Positions 50,104 to 58,763 of a stretch of 64,000 nt of DNA are shown here, piece after piece. Position numbers and translations under genes: made by a program. The notes below the pieces were generated by a model. That model saw only the letters and a program-made list of their open reading frames with translations. It had not been told where the DNA came from and searched no databases. Numbering within the stretch: position 1 is the stretch's first letter; every line of letters starts with the position of its first letter. The stretch is from Streptomyces tendae (GTDB lineage Bacteria > Actinomycetota > Actinomycetes > Streptomycetales > Streptomycetaceae), in assembly GCF_008632955.1 (NCBI RefSeq), contig NZ_CP043959.1:4340001-4404000 (forward strand), in the 5' to 3' direction.

Positions 50104-50407
50104 ATGCGGGAATTTCTCGTGGAGCTCACCACCACCGTCCCCGGAGGACACGGACCCGGCCGAGGTGGACCGGGTCCGTGCGCGGGAGGCGGTACGCGCC
50201 CGTGAGCTCACGGCCACCGGGAATCTGGCGCGGCTGTGGCGGCCCGTCGGGGAGAAGCGCAGCATCGGCCTGTGGCGTGCCGCGGACGAGGCGGCGCTGC
50301 ACGAGGAGGTGCTCGGCACGCTGCCCCTGTGGCCGTGGATGACCGCGGTCGTCACGGAGCTGGAGCCGCATCCCAACGACCCCGGCGGTGCCGGCACGTC
50401 CGCCTGA
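50104..50407 (+). pseudogene. Muconolactone delta-isomerase-like protein, one frameshift
   Basis: ATG 50104 (site GGAGAA) gives REFLVELTTTVP. After about 50144 the correct sequence continues in the next frame as EDTDPAEVDRVRAREAVRAR, LARLWRPVGEKRSIGLWRA and LGTLPLWPWMTAVVTELEPH. This ferredoxin-like fold is typical of CatC-type isomerases, ~100 residues. Here one extra base near 50142-50145 breaks the frame; it is the only clear insertion, most other indels being deletions. Whether it isomerises muconolactone is uncertain, since no other catechol-pathway genes are nearby. Confidence 0.8.
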
Positions 50408-50447
50408 CCCCTGCCGGCCGCCCTGTGCCCCTGCGGGGCGGCGCGGC

Positions 50448-51860
50448 TCAGATGCTGAACCCCTCCTTCGCCAGCAGGGGCCGGACACGGGAGCGGAACC
50501 CGCCCGTGCGGAACGGCCGTTGCAGCAGGCCGGGCCGCAACCGCTGGGCCAGGGAGGCGGCGACCATGCCCTGGTCGAGGGCGAGGACGTAGTCGCTCAC
50601 CCGGCCGGTCGCGGTGTCCACCGAGTCACGGAAGCCGTAGCGGTCGTCGTACGCGCCGAAGTCCCGGTCCAGGGCGGTGAGGTTGGCGACGGCCGCGGCG
50701 GGCTCGTAGGGCAGGGCGAGGAAGGAGGCGTGCGGGGTGACCACGCCCTTCGAGTTGTAGCCCTCCTCCTGCATGCCGAGGGCGTCGACGCCGTACTCGC
50801 TGTACCCGCCCGCGGGGATGTTGGCGGGCGAGAAACCCCAGTAGCCGTAGCCGGCCTCCTTCAGGCCGTGGTCGATCTGGCCGCGGACGTAGCGCCGGTG
50901 CGAGGTGCCCCAGGAATGCGGGGACCAGTCGGGTTCCGGGACGAACAGGGGCACCATCAGCGCCTCGAACATGGACCCGCCCCAGGTGGGGACGAGCTTC
51001 CGGCCGCGGTGGGTGTAGTGGCCCTGCCACACGCGGACGCCGTCGATCGTGACCCAGGCGCCCCCGGGTTCCTGTTCCTGGCCCATGCCGGGCAGGAGGG
51101 TGCGGAAGACGTGCCAGTAGTGCTCCGGCGGCAGGGAGCCGTCGGCGATGCCCAGATAACTCGCCATGCGCGGCTCGGTGTTGAGGGCGCCGTAGTGGTG
51201 GCCGGTCGGTTCGCCCCTGCCCGGCTTGTCGGGCCAGTAGCCGCCGCGGAGCTGGCCGGGGCCGGCGACCGGGTCGGCGGGGTCGTAGGGCGTGTAGAAG
51301 TAGGACCAGTCCGCGTCCTCCAGCAGGCGGGCGACGCGGGGGCGGAGTGACGGATCGGCGTCGGCGGCGATCATCAGGCCGGTGACCAGCCAGGCGTTGT
51401 CGACGCTGGAGAGGAAGGGCCGCACCGGGTCGCCGGTCTCCGGCCAGGTCGTCAGCGTGGAACCGTCGTGCGCGTCGTACCAGTTGAGCCAGAAGCCGTG
51501 GGCGCGCTCCAGCCCTTCGACGGCGGTGAGGGTGCGGGACAGGCGGCGGTGCAGGGTGTCGGCGTCGACGACGCCGAGTCCGGCGGCGGCGACGGTGGTC
51601 CACAGGCCGCAGCCGATGTTGGTGGGCGAGGTCTGCGCGGACGGGACGGGAGTGCCCGTGCCGCTGACGTCGATCTTGTCGGCGGTCAGGCCGAGGTCGG
51701 TGGTCATCGCCTCCAGGGAGCGGTGGGTCGCCTCGAACCAGGCGCGGAACGGGGCGCGCCCGGCGCCGGCGCCGCCGGTTGCCGCGGCGGGTGCGGCGAG
51801 GGCGGTCGCGGAGGCCGCGGCGGTGAGGGTGGCGGTGGTGAGGAACGTACGACGGTTCAT
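50448..51860 (-). CDS. Tat-exported glucanase of the Glycoamylase/GH144-like family
   Basis: A 470-residue protein with a twin-arginine-type signal (NRRTFLTTATLTAAASATAL, cleaved near AAA-TGG) and an (alpha/alpha)6 toroid domain. Signature blocks are GCGLWTTVAAAGLGVVD, HGFWLNWYDAHDGS, SSVDNAWLVTGLMIAADADP, VPTWGGSMFEALMVPLFVPE and YGYWGFSPANIPAGGYSEYG. This is the PF10091 'glycoamylase' family, which contains GH144 endo-beta-1,2-glucanases. With a neighbouring GH1 and sugar ABC importer, extracellular cleavage of a beta-glucan (possibly beta-1,2) is a reasonable inference. It is separated from GH1 by a strong hairpin. Confidence 0.85.
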   Translation of the reverse strand: MNRRTFLTTATLTAAASATALAAPAAATGGAGAGRAPFRAWFEATHRSLEAMTTDLGLTADKIDVSGTGTPVPSAQTSPTNIGCGLWTTVAAAGLGVVDADTLHRRLSRTLTAVEGLERAHGFWLNWYDAHDGSTLTTWPETGDPVRPFLSSVDNAWLVTGLMIAADADPSLRPRVARLLEDADWSYFYTPYDPADPVAGPGQLRGGYWPDKPGRGEPTGHHYGALNTEPRMASYLGIADGSLPPEHYWHVFRTLLPGMGQEQEPGGAWVTIDGVRVWQGHYTHRGRKLVPTWGGSMFEALMVPLFVPEPDWSPHSWGTSHRRYVRGQIDHGLKEAGYGYWGFSPANIPAGGYSEYGVDALGMQEEGYNSKGVVTPHASFLALPYEPAAAVANLTALDRDFGAYDDRYGFRDSVDTATGRVSDYVLALDQGMVAASLAQRLRPGLLQRPFRTGGFRSRVRPLLAKEGFSI

Positions 51861-51955
51861 GCGGCTCCAGCCTCCAGTGAAGGGCGGGTGCGACGGGCGG
51901 TGGGGCGCCGGCCTGCGGGGCGTCGTGCGGTGCGGGGTGCGCGTCAGGGGGTGTG

Positions 51956-51992
51956 CGGGAGCCGGTGGGTGTCAGGGGCCCACCGGCTCCCG
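51956..51992 (-). terminator. Strong hairpin between GH1 and GH144-like genes
   Basis: A perfect 14-bp stem (51956-51969 with 51979-51992; core GGGAGCCGGTGGG/CCCACCGGCTCCC) with a 9-nt loop. It lies 55 nt past the GH1 stop, so the glucanase gene is either separately transcribed or expressed by partial read-through. Confidence 0.75.
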
Positions 51993-52046
51993 GACCGGGG
52001 CCGGCGCGCTGCGGTGCGCCAGGGTTCGGCGCTCGGTGCGCCGGGG

Positions 52047-53249
52047 TCAGCGCTCGGCGCGCGGCAGCTGCCGGGTACGGCCCAGTCCGCCGAGCCAGGC
52101 GGCGGAGGGCTTGGGGGTGCGCTCGAAGGTGACCGGGTCGACCGCGATCAGGCCGAAGGTCGGCTTGTAGGAGCCCCACTCGTAGTTGTCGAGGGCGCTC
52201 CAGGCCAGGTAGCCCTGGACGTTGACGCCGTCCTCGATCGCGGCGGTGACCGCCTCCAGGGCGCCGGTGTAGTAGTCGACGCGGCGGGTGTCGTCCGCCG
52301 TGGCGATGCCGTTCTCGGTGACGATCAGCGGCATGCCGGGGCCGGCGAGGCCGGCGGTGTGGCGCAGGGCGTGGCCGACGGCGGCCGGGTAGTACTCCCA
52401 CTGGGTGAGGGTGCGCTCGGCGTCCTCGGGGGCGGGGACGGGGCCGTCGGTGCCGATCTTGGTGCGGGTGTAGGACTGCACGCCGATCCAGTCGTCGCCG
52501 CGTGCCGCCTCGATGAAGACGTCCTCGCGGGGGTACCGGTAGGCGGCGGTGACGTCCTCGGCGCCGGGGAGGGCCTGGTAGACCTGGTTGGCGATCGTCC
52601 AGCCGACCTGGACGGCGGGGTCGATCGCCCGTACGGCCTTGACGGCGGCGTGGTGGGCGGCGATGACGGCGTGGGTGGTGTCCTCGTCGGGGGTGGGCAG
52701 TCCGGCGGGCGGGAAGCCCTGGCCACCGGCCTTCGCCGCGCCCGCCATGACGGCGATCATGTTGGGCTCGTTGATGGTGCAGACATGCCTGACGCCCTCG
52801 GAGAAGACCGGCGCGCAGTGCTCGACGTAGCGGGCGAACAGGTCCGCCGCGCCGTCGGCGGTCCAGCCGCCGAGGTCCTCGAACCACTGCGGGACGGTGA
52901 AGTGGTGCAGGGTGACCATGGGCCGCAGGCCGCGCGCCACGGCGCCCTCGACCATCCGGCGGTAGTGCGCGATCTCGGCGTGCGAGAAGGTACCGGGCAC
53001 CGGCTCGACACGGGCCCACTCCACGCTGAACCGGTAGTCGGTGAAGCCGAGTTGCGCGAGCAGGTCCATGTCCTGCTCCCAGCGGTGGTAGCTGTCGCAG
53101 GCGTCGAGGCTGGGTTCCGCGATGTTCGCCGCCGGGTCGTGTTCCTTCCGCCACCAGTCGCTGTTGACGTTGTTCCCCTCGATCTGGTGGGCGGCGGTGG
53201 ACGCCCCCCACAGGAAGCCGTCGGGGAAGGGCAGGGAGGTACGCGTCAT
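52047..53249 (-). CDS. GH1 beta-glucosidase
   Basis: A 400-residue (beta/alpha)8 enzyme with the GH1 acid/base E161 in TINEPN and nucleophile E312 in IVTENG. The opening FPDGFLWGASTAAHQIEGNN and GYLAWSALDNYEW are also diagnostic. No signal peptide, so it works in the cytosol on imported disaccharides. It follows the two permease genes by 57 nt, and its product would be glucose. Confidence 0.95.
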   Translation of the reverse strand: MTRTSLPFPDGFLWGASTAAHQIEGNNVNSDWWRKEHDPAANIAEPSLDACDSYHRWEQDMDLLAQLGFTDYRFSVEWARVEPVPGTFSHAEIAHYRRMVEGAVARGLRPMVTLHHFTVPQWFEDLGGWTADGAADLFARYVEHCAPVFSEGVRHVCTINEPNMIAVMAGAAKAGGQGFPPAGLPTPDEDTTHAVIAAHHAAVKAVRAIDPAVQVGWTIANQVYQALPGAEDVTAAYRYPREDVFIEAARGDDWIGVQSYTRTKIGTDGPVPAPEDAERTLTQWEYYPAAVGHALRHTAGLAGPGMPLIVTENGIATADDTRRVDYYTGALEAVTAAIEDGVNVQGYLAWSALDNYEWGSYKPTFGLIAVDPVTFERTPKPSAAWLGGLGRTRQLPRAER

Positions 53250-53306
53250 CGTCCTTTTCTCTCTGGTGGGGGTGGGGCGGACCGGTGGAGCGGGCCGGGG
53301 AACGGG

Positions 53307-54191
53307 TCACTTGAGTCCGGCGGTCGCGATGCCCTGGGTGAAGTGGCGCTGGAGGACCACGAAGACCAGCAGGACCGGCAGCACGACGAGCAGCGAGCCC
53401 GCCATCAGCATGCCGTTGCCGCCGCCGACGGTCCGGTTGGGATCGTTGGCGAAGGTGGCCAGGGCGACCGGCAGGGTGTACTTGTCGGGGTCGTTGGTCG
53501 CGATGAGCGGCCAGACGAAGTTGTTCCACGAGCCGAGGAAGGTGAAGATCGTCAGCGTCGCGAGGGCGGGCTTCACCAGCGGCATCACGATGCGCCAGAA
53601 GATGTACCACTCGCCGGCGCCGTCGATCCTGGCCGCCTCCAGCAGCTCGTCGGGGATGGACTGCATGAACTGGCGCATCAGGAACACGCCGAACGCCCCC
53701 GCCGCGAAGGGCAGGACGAGACCGGCGTAGGTGTCGATCAGGCCGAACTTCGTCATCAGCACGTACAGCGGCAGGATCAGCAGGTTGCCGGGCACCATGA
53801 GGGCGGCCAGCACGACACCGAACACCTTGGACCGGCCGGTGAACTCCAGCTTGGCCAGCGCGTAGCCGAGCATGGAGCAGAACAGCAGGTTGCACAGGGT
53901 GACCAGGACCGCCACGACCAGGGAGTTGAGGAAATAGCGGGGCATGTCGAGCTGGTCGAGCAGGGCGGTGAAGTTGCTCAGCGTCCACTCGGAGGGGAGC
54001 CACACCGGCGGGCTCGCGGTCAGGTCCCGCCGGGTCTTGAAGGCCGACAGCGCCATCCACAGGAACGGGGCGGCCGTCACCAGCAGGCCGAGCGAGGCGA
54101 CGACGTACAGCAGGGGGGTGCGGACGCGGCCCCGTCCGCGGGGGCGGGCCGGTACGGGCACCGGGCGCGGGGATGCCGTGGGGGCGCTCAT
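53307..54191 (-). CDS. Sugar ABC transporter permease (MalG-type)
   Basis: A 294-residue six-helix permease with the EAA loop EAARIDGAGEWYIFWRIVMP that contacts the shared ATPase. ATG at 54191 overlaps the stop of the first permease (ATGA). Proline-rich cytosolic N-terminus. No ATPase gene is nearby; in Streptomyces such importers normally share MsiK encoded elsewhere. Confidence 0.95.
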   Translation of the reverse strand: MSAPTASPRPVPVPARPRGRGRVRTPLLYVVASLGLLVTAAPFLWMALSAFKTRRDLTASPPVWLPSEWTLSNFTALLDQLDMPRYFLNSLVVAVLVTLCNLLFCSMLGYALAKLEFTGRSKVFGVVLAALMVPGNLLILPLYVLMTKFGLIDTYAGLVLPFAAGAFGVFLMRQFMQSIPDELLEAARIDGAGEWYIFWRIVMPLVKPALATLTIFTFLGSWNNFVWPLIATNDPDKYTLPVALATFANDPNRTVGGGNGMLMAGSLLVVLPVLLVFVVLQRHFTQGIATAGLK

Positions 54192-55165
54192 CGGGTGTTG
54201 TCCTTCAGCAGTCGGAGCTGGAGCACCGTGATGCCCATGACGACCACGAACAGCACGTACGCCATGGCGCTCGCATAGCCCATGTGGAAGAAGTTGAAGC
54301 CCTCGCGGTACATGTCCAGGGAGACGGTGAGTGTCGCGTCGGACGGGCCGCCCTGGGTCATCACGAACGGCTCCTCGAAGACGTTGAGGTAGCCGATGGT
54401 GGTGATGACGGTGGCGTAGAGCATGGTGGGCCGCAGCAATGGCACGGTGATGCGGCGCATCTCCTGCCAGGCGCCGGCGCCGTCGAGCCGCGCCGCCTCC
54501 CGTACGTCGGCGGGGATCGCCTGGAGGCCGGCGATGAACAGCACCATGACGGTGCCGAGGTTGCGCCACACCGCCATGGCGATGAGCGAGGGCATGGCCC
54601 AGGTCTCGGAGCCGAGGAAGTCCGGTGCGGTCATGCCCACTTCGGCCGCGAGGCCGGCGATCAGGCCGTCGGACGGGTCGAGGACGAACCGCCAGACGAC
54701 GGCGACCGCGACGATGGCGGTGACCACCGGGGCGTAGAAGCCGACCCGGAAGAAGGTGCGGGCGCGGTCGATGCCGTTGTTCAGCAAGATCGCGACGAGC
54801 AGTCCGAGCAGGACGGTCAGCGGGACACCGACGACCACGAAGTACGCCGTGTTGAACAGGGCGGTGCGGAACCGGTCGTCCTCGAACAGCTTGGTGTAGT
54901 TGTCGAGGCCGACGAACTCCGCCTCCAGAGGGCGGGTGACATGGCGGGCCCCGAAGTCGGTGAGGCTCATCAGGAGCGTCGCGACGATCGGGAACGCCAT
55001 GAAGACGGCGAACAGCACCAGGAACGGCGTGGAGAACAGCCAGCCGTAGAGGTTGTGCCGGCCGAGCGGGCGGCGGGCGCGCCGGCCGTCTCCCGGGGGC
55101 CCTTGCGGGCCGGTCTTGGTCACCGCGGCCGCCGGGTCGGCGGCCGCTTTGGTCAGCAGGGGCAT
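54188..55165 (-). CDS. Sugar ABC transporter permease (MalF-type)
   Basis: A 325-residue permease with EAARLDGAGAWQEMRRITVP as the EAA loop and helices such as WLFSTPFLVLFAVFMAFPIV. It is placed 5 nt after the binding-protein gene and overlaps the second permease, forming one operon. Partner of the MalG-type subunit in importing the oligosaccharide. Confidence 0.95.
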   Translation of the reverse strand: MPLLTKAAADPAAAVTKTGPQGPPGDGRRARRPLGRHNLYGWLFSTPFLVLFAVFMAFPIVATLLMSLTDFGARHVTRPLEAEFVGLDNYTKLFEDDRFRTALFNTAYFVVVGVPLTVLLGLLVAILLNNGIDRARTFFRVGFYAPVVTAIVAVAVVWRFVLDPSDGLIAGLAAEVGMTAPDFLGSETWAMPSLIAMAVWRNLGTVMVLFIAGLQAIPADVREAARLDGAGAWQEMRRITVPLLRPTMLYATVITTIGYLNVFEEPFVMTQGGPSDATLTVSLDMYREGFNFFHMGYASAMAYVLFVVVMGITVLQLRLLKDNTR

Positions 55166-55170
55166 GCCGG

Positions 55171-56412
55171 TTACTCCACGAGTCCTTCGATCTCGGACTG
55201 CGCCTTGTCCAGAGCGGCCTTCGCGTCGGACTTGCCCTGGGTGACCGACTCGATGGCGGCGTCCACCTTGGAGGTGATCTCGGTCAGCCGGGGGTGGGAC
55301 GGCGTGGTCCTGGCGGTCTCCATCTGCTCGCGCCAGATCTTCAGCTTGGGGTCGGTGGCGAGGTCGCCGGACTCCCAGGCCTGCTTGTTGGCGGGCAGGT
55401 CGCGGGTGCGCCCGTACCAGTCGGACTGGCCCCGGGCACCGGTCAGGGAGGAGATGAACTCCTTCGCGGCTGCCTTGTGCTCGCTGTCCGCGGAGACGGC
55501 GAGGCTGGAGCCGCCGGCCATGGAGACCGACTCCTTGTCGGCGGGCACGGGAGCGACGGCCCACTTGCCCTTGATGTCGGGGTAGTTCTCGTCGAGCAGC
55601 GACATGATCCACGGTCCGCCGAGGAACATCGGCACGTCGCCGGTGTTGAAGTCCTTGGTCACGTCGTAGCCGGGGCGGACCGACTTCTCGCTGAGGCCCT
55701 TGGCGAAGAAGTCGCCGTAGGTCTCCAGCGCCCTGACCGCCTCGGGGCTGTTGACGACCGCCTTGCCGTCCTCGGTGAGGATCTCGCCGCCGGCGGAGTA
55801 CAGGAACGGGTAGAAGCTCTGCACGGTGTCGAGTCCGCCGGGCTGGACGGACAAGCCCCACTTGGTCTTCGCCCGGTCCTGATACGCCTGGGCGGCCCGG
55901 CGCAGTTCGTCCGTGGTGGCGGGCGGCTTCGCGAGACCCGCCTTGGCGGCGAGGTCGGTGCGGTAGAAGAGGACGCGGGTGTCGACGTACCAGGGCACGC
56001 CGTACGTCTCGCCGTCGTACGAGGCCTGCTGCCAGGCGGCGGGGAAGAAGTCACCCTCCTTGACGGTCGTGGTGTCGACCGGTTCCAGGACGCCCATGTC
56101 GGCGAACTCACCGAGGTAGGTGCCGCCCATCTGCATGACGTCGGGCAGCTTTCCCGCGGCGGCCGCGGCGACGAGCTTCTGGTGCGCCACGTCCCAGCCC
56201 ACCGGGGTCACCTTGACGGTGATGTTCGGGTGGGACTTCTCGTAGGCCTCGGCGACCTCGGCGAGCTTCTCACCCTCGGTGCCCATGGCCCAGACGGTGA
56301 GCGTCTGCTCGGCATCGGCGTCCACGTCCGCGCCACCGGAGCCGCCACAGGCGGTGAGGGTGAGCGCGGACGCCACGGTGAGGGCGAGCGCGGCAGGTGT
56401 GGCGCGGTGCAT
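55171..56412 (-). CDS. Sugar ABC transporter substrate-binding lipoprotein
   Basis: A 413-residue family-1 extracellular solute-binding protein. The signal peptide ends in a lipobox with the lipidated Cys at C22 (LTLTACGGSGG). The mature protein has the two-lobe fold (LTVWAMGTEGEKLAEVAEAY; YGVPWYVDTRVLFYRTDL; MAGGSSLAVSADSEHK). It is the first gene of the operon and lies just below the operator at 56439-56467. Its ligand is likely a beta-glucoside or sophoro-oligosaccharide judged by the downstream GH1 and GH144-like genes. Confidence 0.94.
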   Translation of the reverse strand: MHRATPAALALTVASALTLTACGGSGGADVDADAEQTLTVWAMGTEGEKLAEVAEAYEKSHPNITVKVTPVGWDVAHQKLVAAAAAGKLPDVMQMGGTYLGEFADMGVLEPVDTTTVKEGDFFPAAWQQASYDGETYGVPWYVDTRVLFYRTDLAAKAGLAKPPATTDELRRAAQAYQDRAKTKWGLSVQPGGLDTVQSFYPFLYSAGGEILTEDGKAVVNSPEAVRALETYGDFFAKGLSEKSVRPGYDVTKDFNTGDVPMFLGGPWIMSLLDENYPDIKGKWAVAPVPADKESVSMAGGSSLAVSADSEHKAAAKEFISSLTGARGQSDWYGRTRDLPANKQAWESGDLATDPKLKIWREQMETARTTPSHPRLTEITSKVDAAIESVTQGKSDAKAALDKAQSEIEGLVE

Positions 56413-56438
56413 GGACTGCTCCTCCTCGAGCGTTCCTG

Positions 56439-56467
56439 ATGTATGCGCATTCTGTAAGCGCATACAT
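56439..56467. promoter_or_regulatory. Candidate LacI operator of the sugar operon
   Basis: ATGTATGCGC (56439-56448) and its exact complement GCGCATACAT (56458-56467) flank a 9-nt spacer, 27 nt upstream of the binding-protein start. The ATG(T/A)ATGCGC half-site recurs upstream of the lacI gene (57946-57955, minus strand). Shared sites strongly suggest one regulator controls both. Confidence 0.7.
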
Positions 56468-56803
56468 GACTCTGCGGGAGGGGCTCCGCCGTGACAAGGG
56501 GGAGCTCGGTCACACTCCGGTAACGGCTGCGGCGCGCCCCGCCGGACGCGAAGAAGGGGCGTTCACCTGCGCGCGTACCTCGCGGCAGGCGGACACCCCC
56601 GGTGACGGGCACAGGCCCTGTCGGCAACCTAGGCCGGGGGCGAGGTGTACGGAAGCGGGTGTGAGATACGTCCCGTGGGGGTGCGGTGAGGGGCGTGTGG
56701 TGAAACGGTTCGGGCCACGTGGCGTGCGGGTGGGCGACCGCACCGCGCGCACGTGAGCAACCCGCGCCCACTCCGGAACGGGCGGCTGCGGGCACGGCGG
56801 ATC
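56468..56803. other. 336-nt intergenic region
   Basis: Between the operator and the lacI stop. It probably contains the promoter for the sugar operon near the operator; the rest (56500-56800) shows no gene, hairpin or further copy of the half-site. Confidence 0.4.
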
Positions 56804-57889
56804 TCAGGCCCCGATGGCGACGGTCCGCTCCTCGGGGCCGCAGCCGCAACTGGCGCGGCGGGCGACGGTGACGGGGAGCATGAGGGACACCGGGTCGGCG
56901 GCGGACGCACCGCCGAGGCGTCGTACGAGCAGTTCGACCGCCTCCTCCCCCATGCGCAGCATGGGCTGGCGGACGGTGGTGAGGGTCGGGCGGACGAGCC
57001 GGCCGAGCGGAATGCCGTCGAAGCCGGTGACCGCCACGTCGCCGGGCACGGCCACGCCCCGGCGTTCCAGTGCGTGCAGGGCGCCGACGGCCATCTGGTC
57101 GTTGGCGCAGACGAGGGCCTGCGGCGGTCCGCCGGCGCGGTCGCACAGGGCGTCGGCGGCGCGGGCGCCCTCGGCCTGGGTCATCATGGCGGCGCGCACG
57201 GCAGGCTCCTCGGGGGCGTCGACGCCGGCGGCACGGCAGGCCGCGAGGAAGCCCTGGAAGCGGGCCCCGACGTCCGGTGACTCCTCGGCGGAGCCGACGA
57301 AGGCGAGGCGGCGCAGGCCGTGGTCCTCGATGAGGTGGCGGGTCAGCTCACGCTGACCGTCGAAGTTGGCGACCTCGATGTGGTCGAGGTGGTCCAGGTG
57401 GTCGCCCTCCTCACGGGGCCCGGCGAGCATGACGACGGGTCGGCGCCGGGAGATGCCCTCCAGTTCCTCCGTGGGTACGGTGCGGGCCAGCACGGCGAAC
57501 CCGTCGACCCGCCCGGCGACCTTCGCCACGAGGCTCTCCGGGCCCCCCTTGAGGGAGGCGGCGATGAGAAGGGCGTAGCCGTGCCTGCGGGCCGCGCGCT
57601 CCATGCCGCGGATGATCTGGTCGGAGTAGAGCATCGCCGCGTCGTCGTCCTCGGCGTCGGTGTCCGGGTCCGCGTAGTCGGGGAAACAGAGGCCGAGGAC
57701 GCCCGTGGAGCGGCTGGCGAGTCCGCGCGCGTTGCCGCTGGGTACGTAGCCGAGGTCGCGCGCGGCGGCGAGGACCCGCTCACGGGTCTGCGCCCGCACC
57801 GAGTCGGGGTTGCGGTAGACGCGGGACACGGTGGCGATGGACACGCCGGAGCGTTCGGCCACGTCGTACACCGTGGGGGCGGTACTCAT
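56804..57889 (-). CDS. LacI-family regulator of the glycan operon
   Basis: A 361-residue protein with an N-terminal helix-turn-helix (TVYDVAERSGVSIATVSRVY) and hinge (GNARGLASRST), plus the effector domain (VLGLCFPDYADPDTDAEDDD; DVAVTGFDGIPLGRLVRPTL). It ends in an unusual Cys-containing tail (ASCGCGPEERTV) seen in some actinobacterial sugar repressors. ATG at 57889. It precedes the binding-protein gene on the same strand, and each has a half-site ATGWATGCGC upstream, so it likely represses both until a disaccharide binds. Confidence 0.94.
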   Translation of the reverse strand: MSTAPTVYDVAERSGVSIATVSRVYRNPDSVRAQTRERVLAAARDLGYVPSGNARGLASRSTGVLGLCFPDYADPDTDAEDDDAAMLYSDQIIRGMERAARRHGYALLIAASLKGGPESLVAKVAGRVDGFAVLARTVPTEELEGISRRRPVVMLAGPREEGDHLDHLDHIEVANFDGQRELTRHLIEDHGLRRLAFVGSAEESPDVGARFQGFLAACRAAGVDAPEEPAVRAAMMTQAEGARAADALCDRAGGPPQALVCANDQMAVGALHALERRGVAVPGDVAVTGFDGIPLGRLVRPTLTTVRQPMLRMGEEAVELLVRRLGGASAADPVSLMLPVTVARRASCGCGPEERTVAIGA

Positions 57890-57937
57890 CGGGCGTCATC
57901 CCTAGGTCAGTGCGCGCGGAGTGGGCGTGCGTGATGC

Positions 57938-57957
57938 TGATGAAAGCGCATTCATCG
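57938..57957. promoter_or_regulatory. Candidate autoregulatory LacI operator
   Basis: TGATGAAAGC-GCATTCATCG is a 20-bp palindrome (8 of 10 positions symmetric) 49 nt upstream of lacI. Its core AAGCGCATtCAT matches AAGCGCATaCAT within the operator at 56439-56467. Confidence 0.65.
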
Positions 57958-58187
57958 TAGGGGTGCGCAGGTCAGGGCACAAGGGGCGAATGTGAGGGAG
58001 CGGCGAGCGGGGTGGGGGTGGGCGGACCGTCGGGTCATTCGGCACGGTCGTGGCCTGGATCATCGACGCGGTGGTCGCCGCCCCCTGGACAGGGTTCTCG
58101 GGGCGCCGGGCGGAATGCGAGCGGGCCGTCAGGGCACACGGACCGGGCGAGACCAACTGATGACCCCTCATATCGGAGGACGCACGG

Positions 58188-58595
58188 ATGACTTCGACAC
58201 AAGGACACCACGGGGCGGGGCCTCAGCAGGCGGTCGGTTCGGGTGAGCGACGCAACGGCTTCGGTATCGCGGCGCTGGTGCTGGGCATCGTGGGTGCCCT
58301 GCTGTTCTGGACCGCGATCGGCGGCATCGTGCTGGGTGTGCTGGCCCTGATCTTCGGTGTGCTGGGCTTCCGGCGCAGCAGACGAGGTGTGGCCACGAAC
58401 GGGACCATGTCCGTCATCGGCGCGGTGCTCGGCGCGCTCGCCCTGGTGGTGTCGTCGGTGCTCCTGGCCATGGGTGTGGCCGTGATCAACAGCGACGAGT
58501 TCAAGAACTACCAGGACTGCATCGAACACGCGAACAGCCAGAGCGACCGGCAGGACTGCGCGCGGGACTTCGACCAGGAGGTCGACAACGGGTAG
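58188..58595 (+). CDS. DUF4190 small membrane protein
   Basis: A 135-residue protein with two hydrophobic helices typical of DUF4190: NGFGIAALVLGIVGALLFWT...ALIFGVLGFRRSRRG and MSVIGAVLGALALVVSSVLL. A short acidic C-terminal tail contains two cysteines (YQDCIEHANSQSDRQDC), probably outside the membrane. ATG at 58188 has GGAGGA. Function unknown; monocistronic, followed by a strong hairpin. Confidence 0.88.
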   Translation: MTSTQGHHGAGPQQAVGSGERRNGFGIAALVLGIVGALLFWTAIGGIVLGVLALIFGVLGFRRSRRGVATNGTMSVIGAVLGALALVVSSVLLAMGVAVINSDEFKNYQDCIEHANSQSDRQDCARDFDQEVDNG

Positions 58596-58610
58596 CAGTG
58601 ACCGAGGCTG

Positions 58611-58646
58611 GGGGTGGGGCGCGGCGAGGGTGCCGCGCCCCACCCC
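58611..58646 (+). terminator. Strong terminator after the DUF4190 gene
   Basis: GGGGTGGGGCGCGGC (58611-58625) pairs perfectly with GCCGCGCCCCACCCC (58632-58646), a 15-bp stem with a 6-nt loop, starting 16 nt after the stop. Confidence 0.85.
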
Positions 58647-58763
58647 TGTCCGTGGCGGTCGTACGGCGGCGCGGGCGGGGCAGTCGCCTGACCGTCCTGC
58701 GGGGCGCGGTGGCACAGCGTCTGATTCCAGGTGTGTACACGGCAGGTCGAGCGCGTCCCGGGC

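Noticed and set aside
50104..50407. Catechol/protocatechuate degradation cluster
   Set aside because: Only one isomerase-like gene; no dioxygenase, cycloisomerase or hydrolase of the pathway nearby.
50626..54060. A 1144-codon open frame on the minus strand
   Set aside because: Arg/Pro/Gly-rich shadow spanning parts of the GH144-like, GH1 and permease genes, whose conserved motifs lie in other frames.
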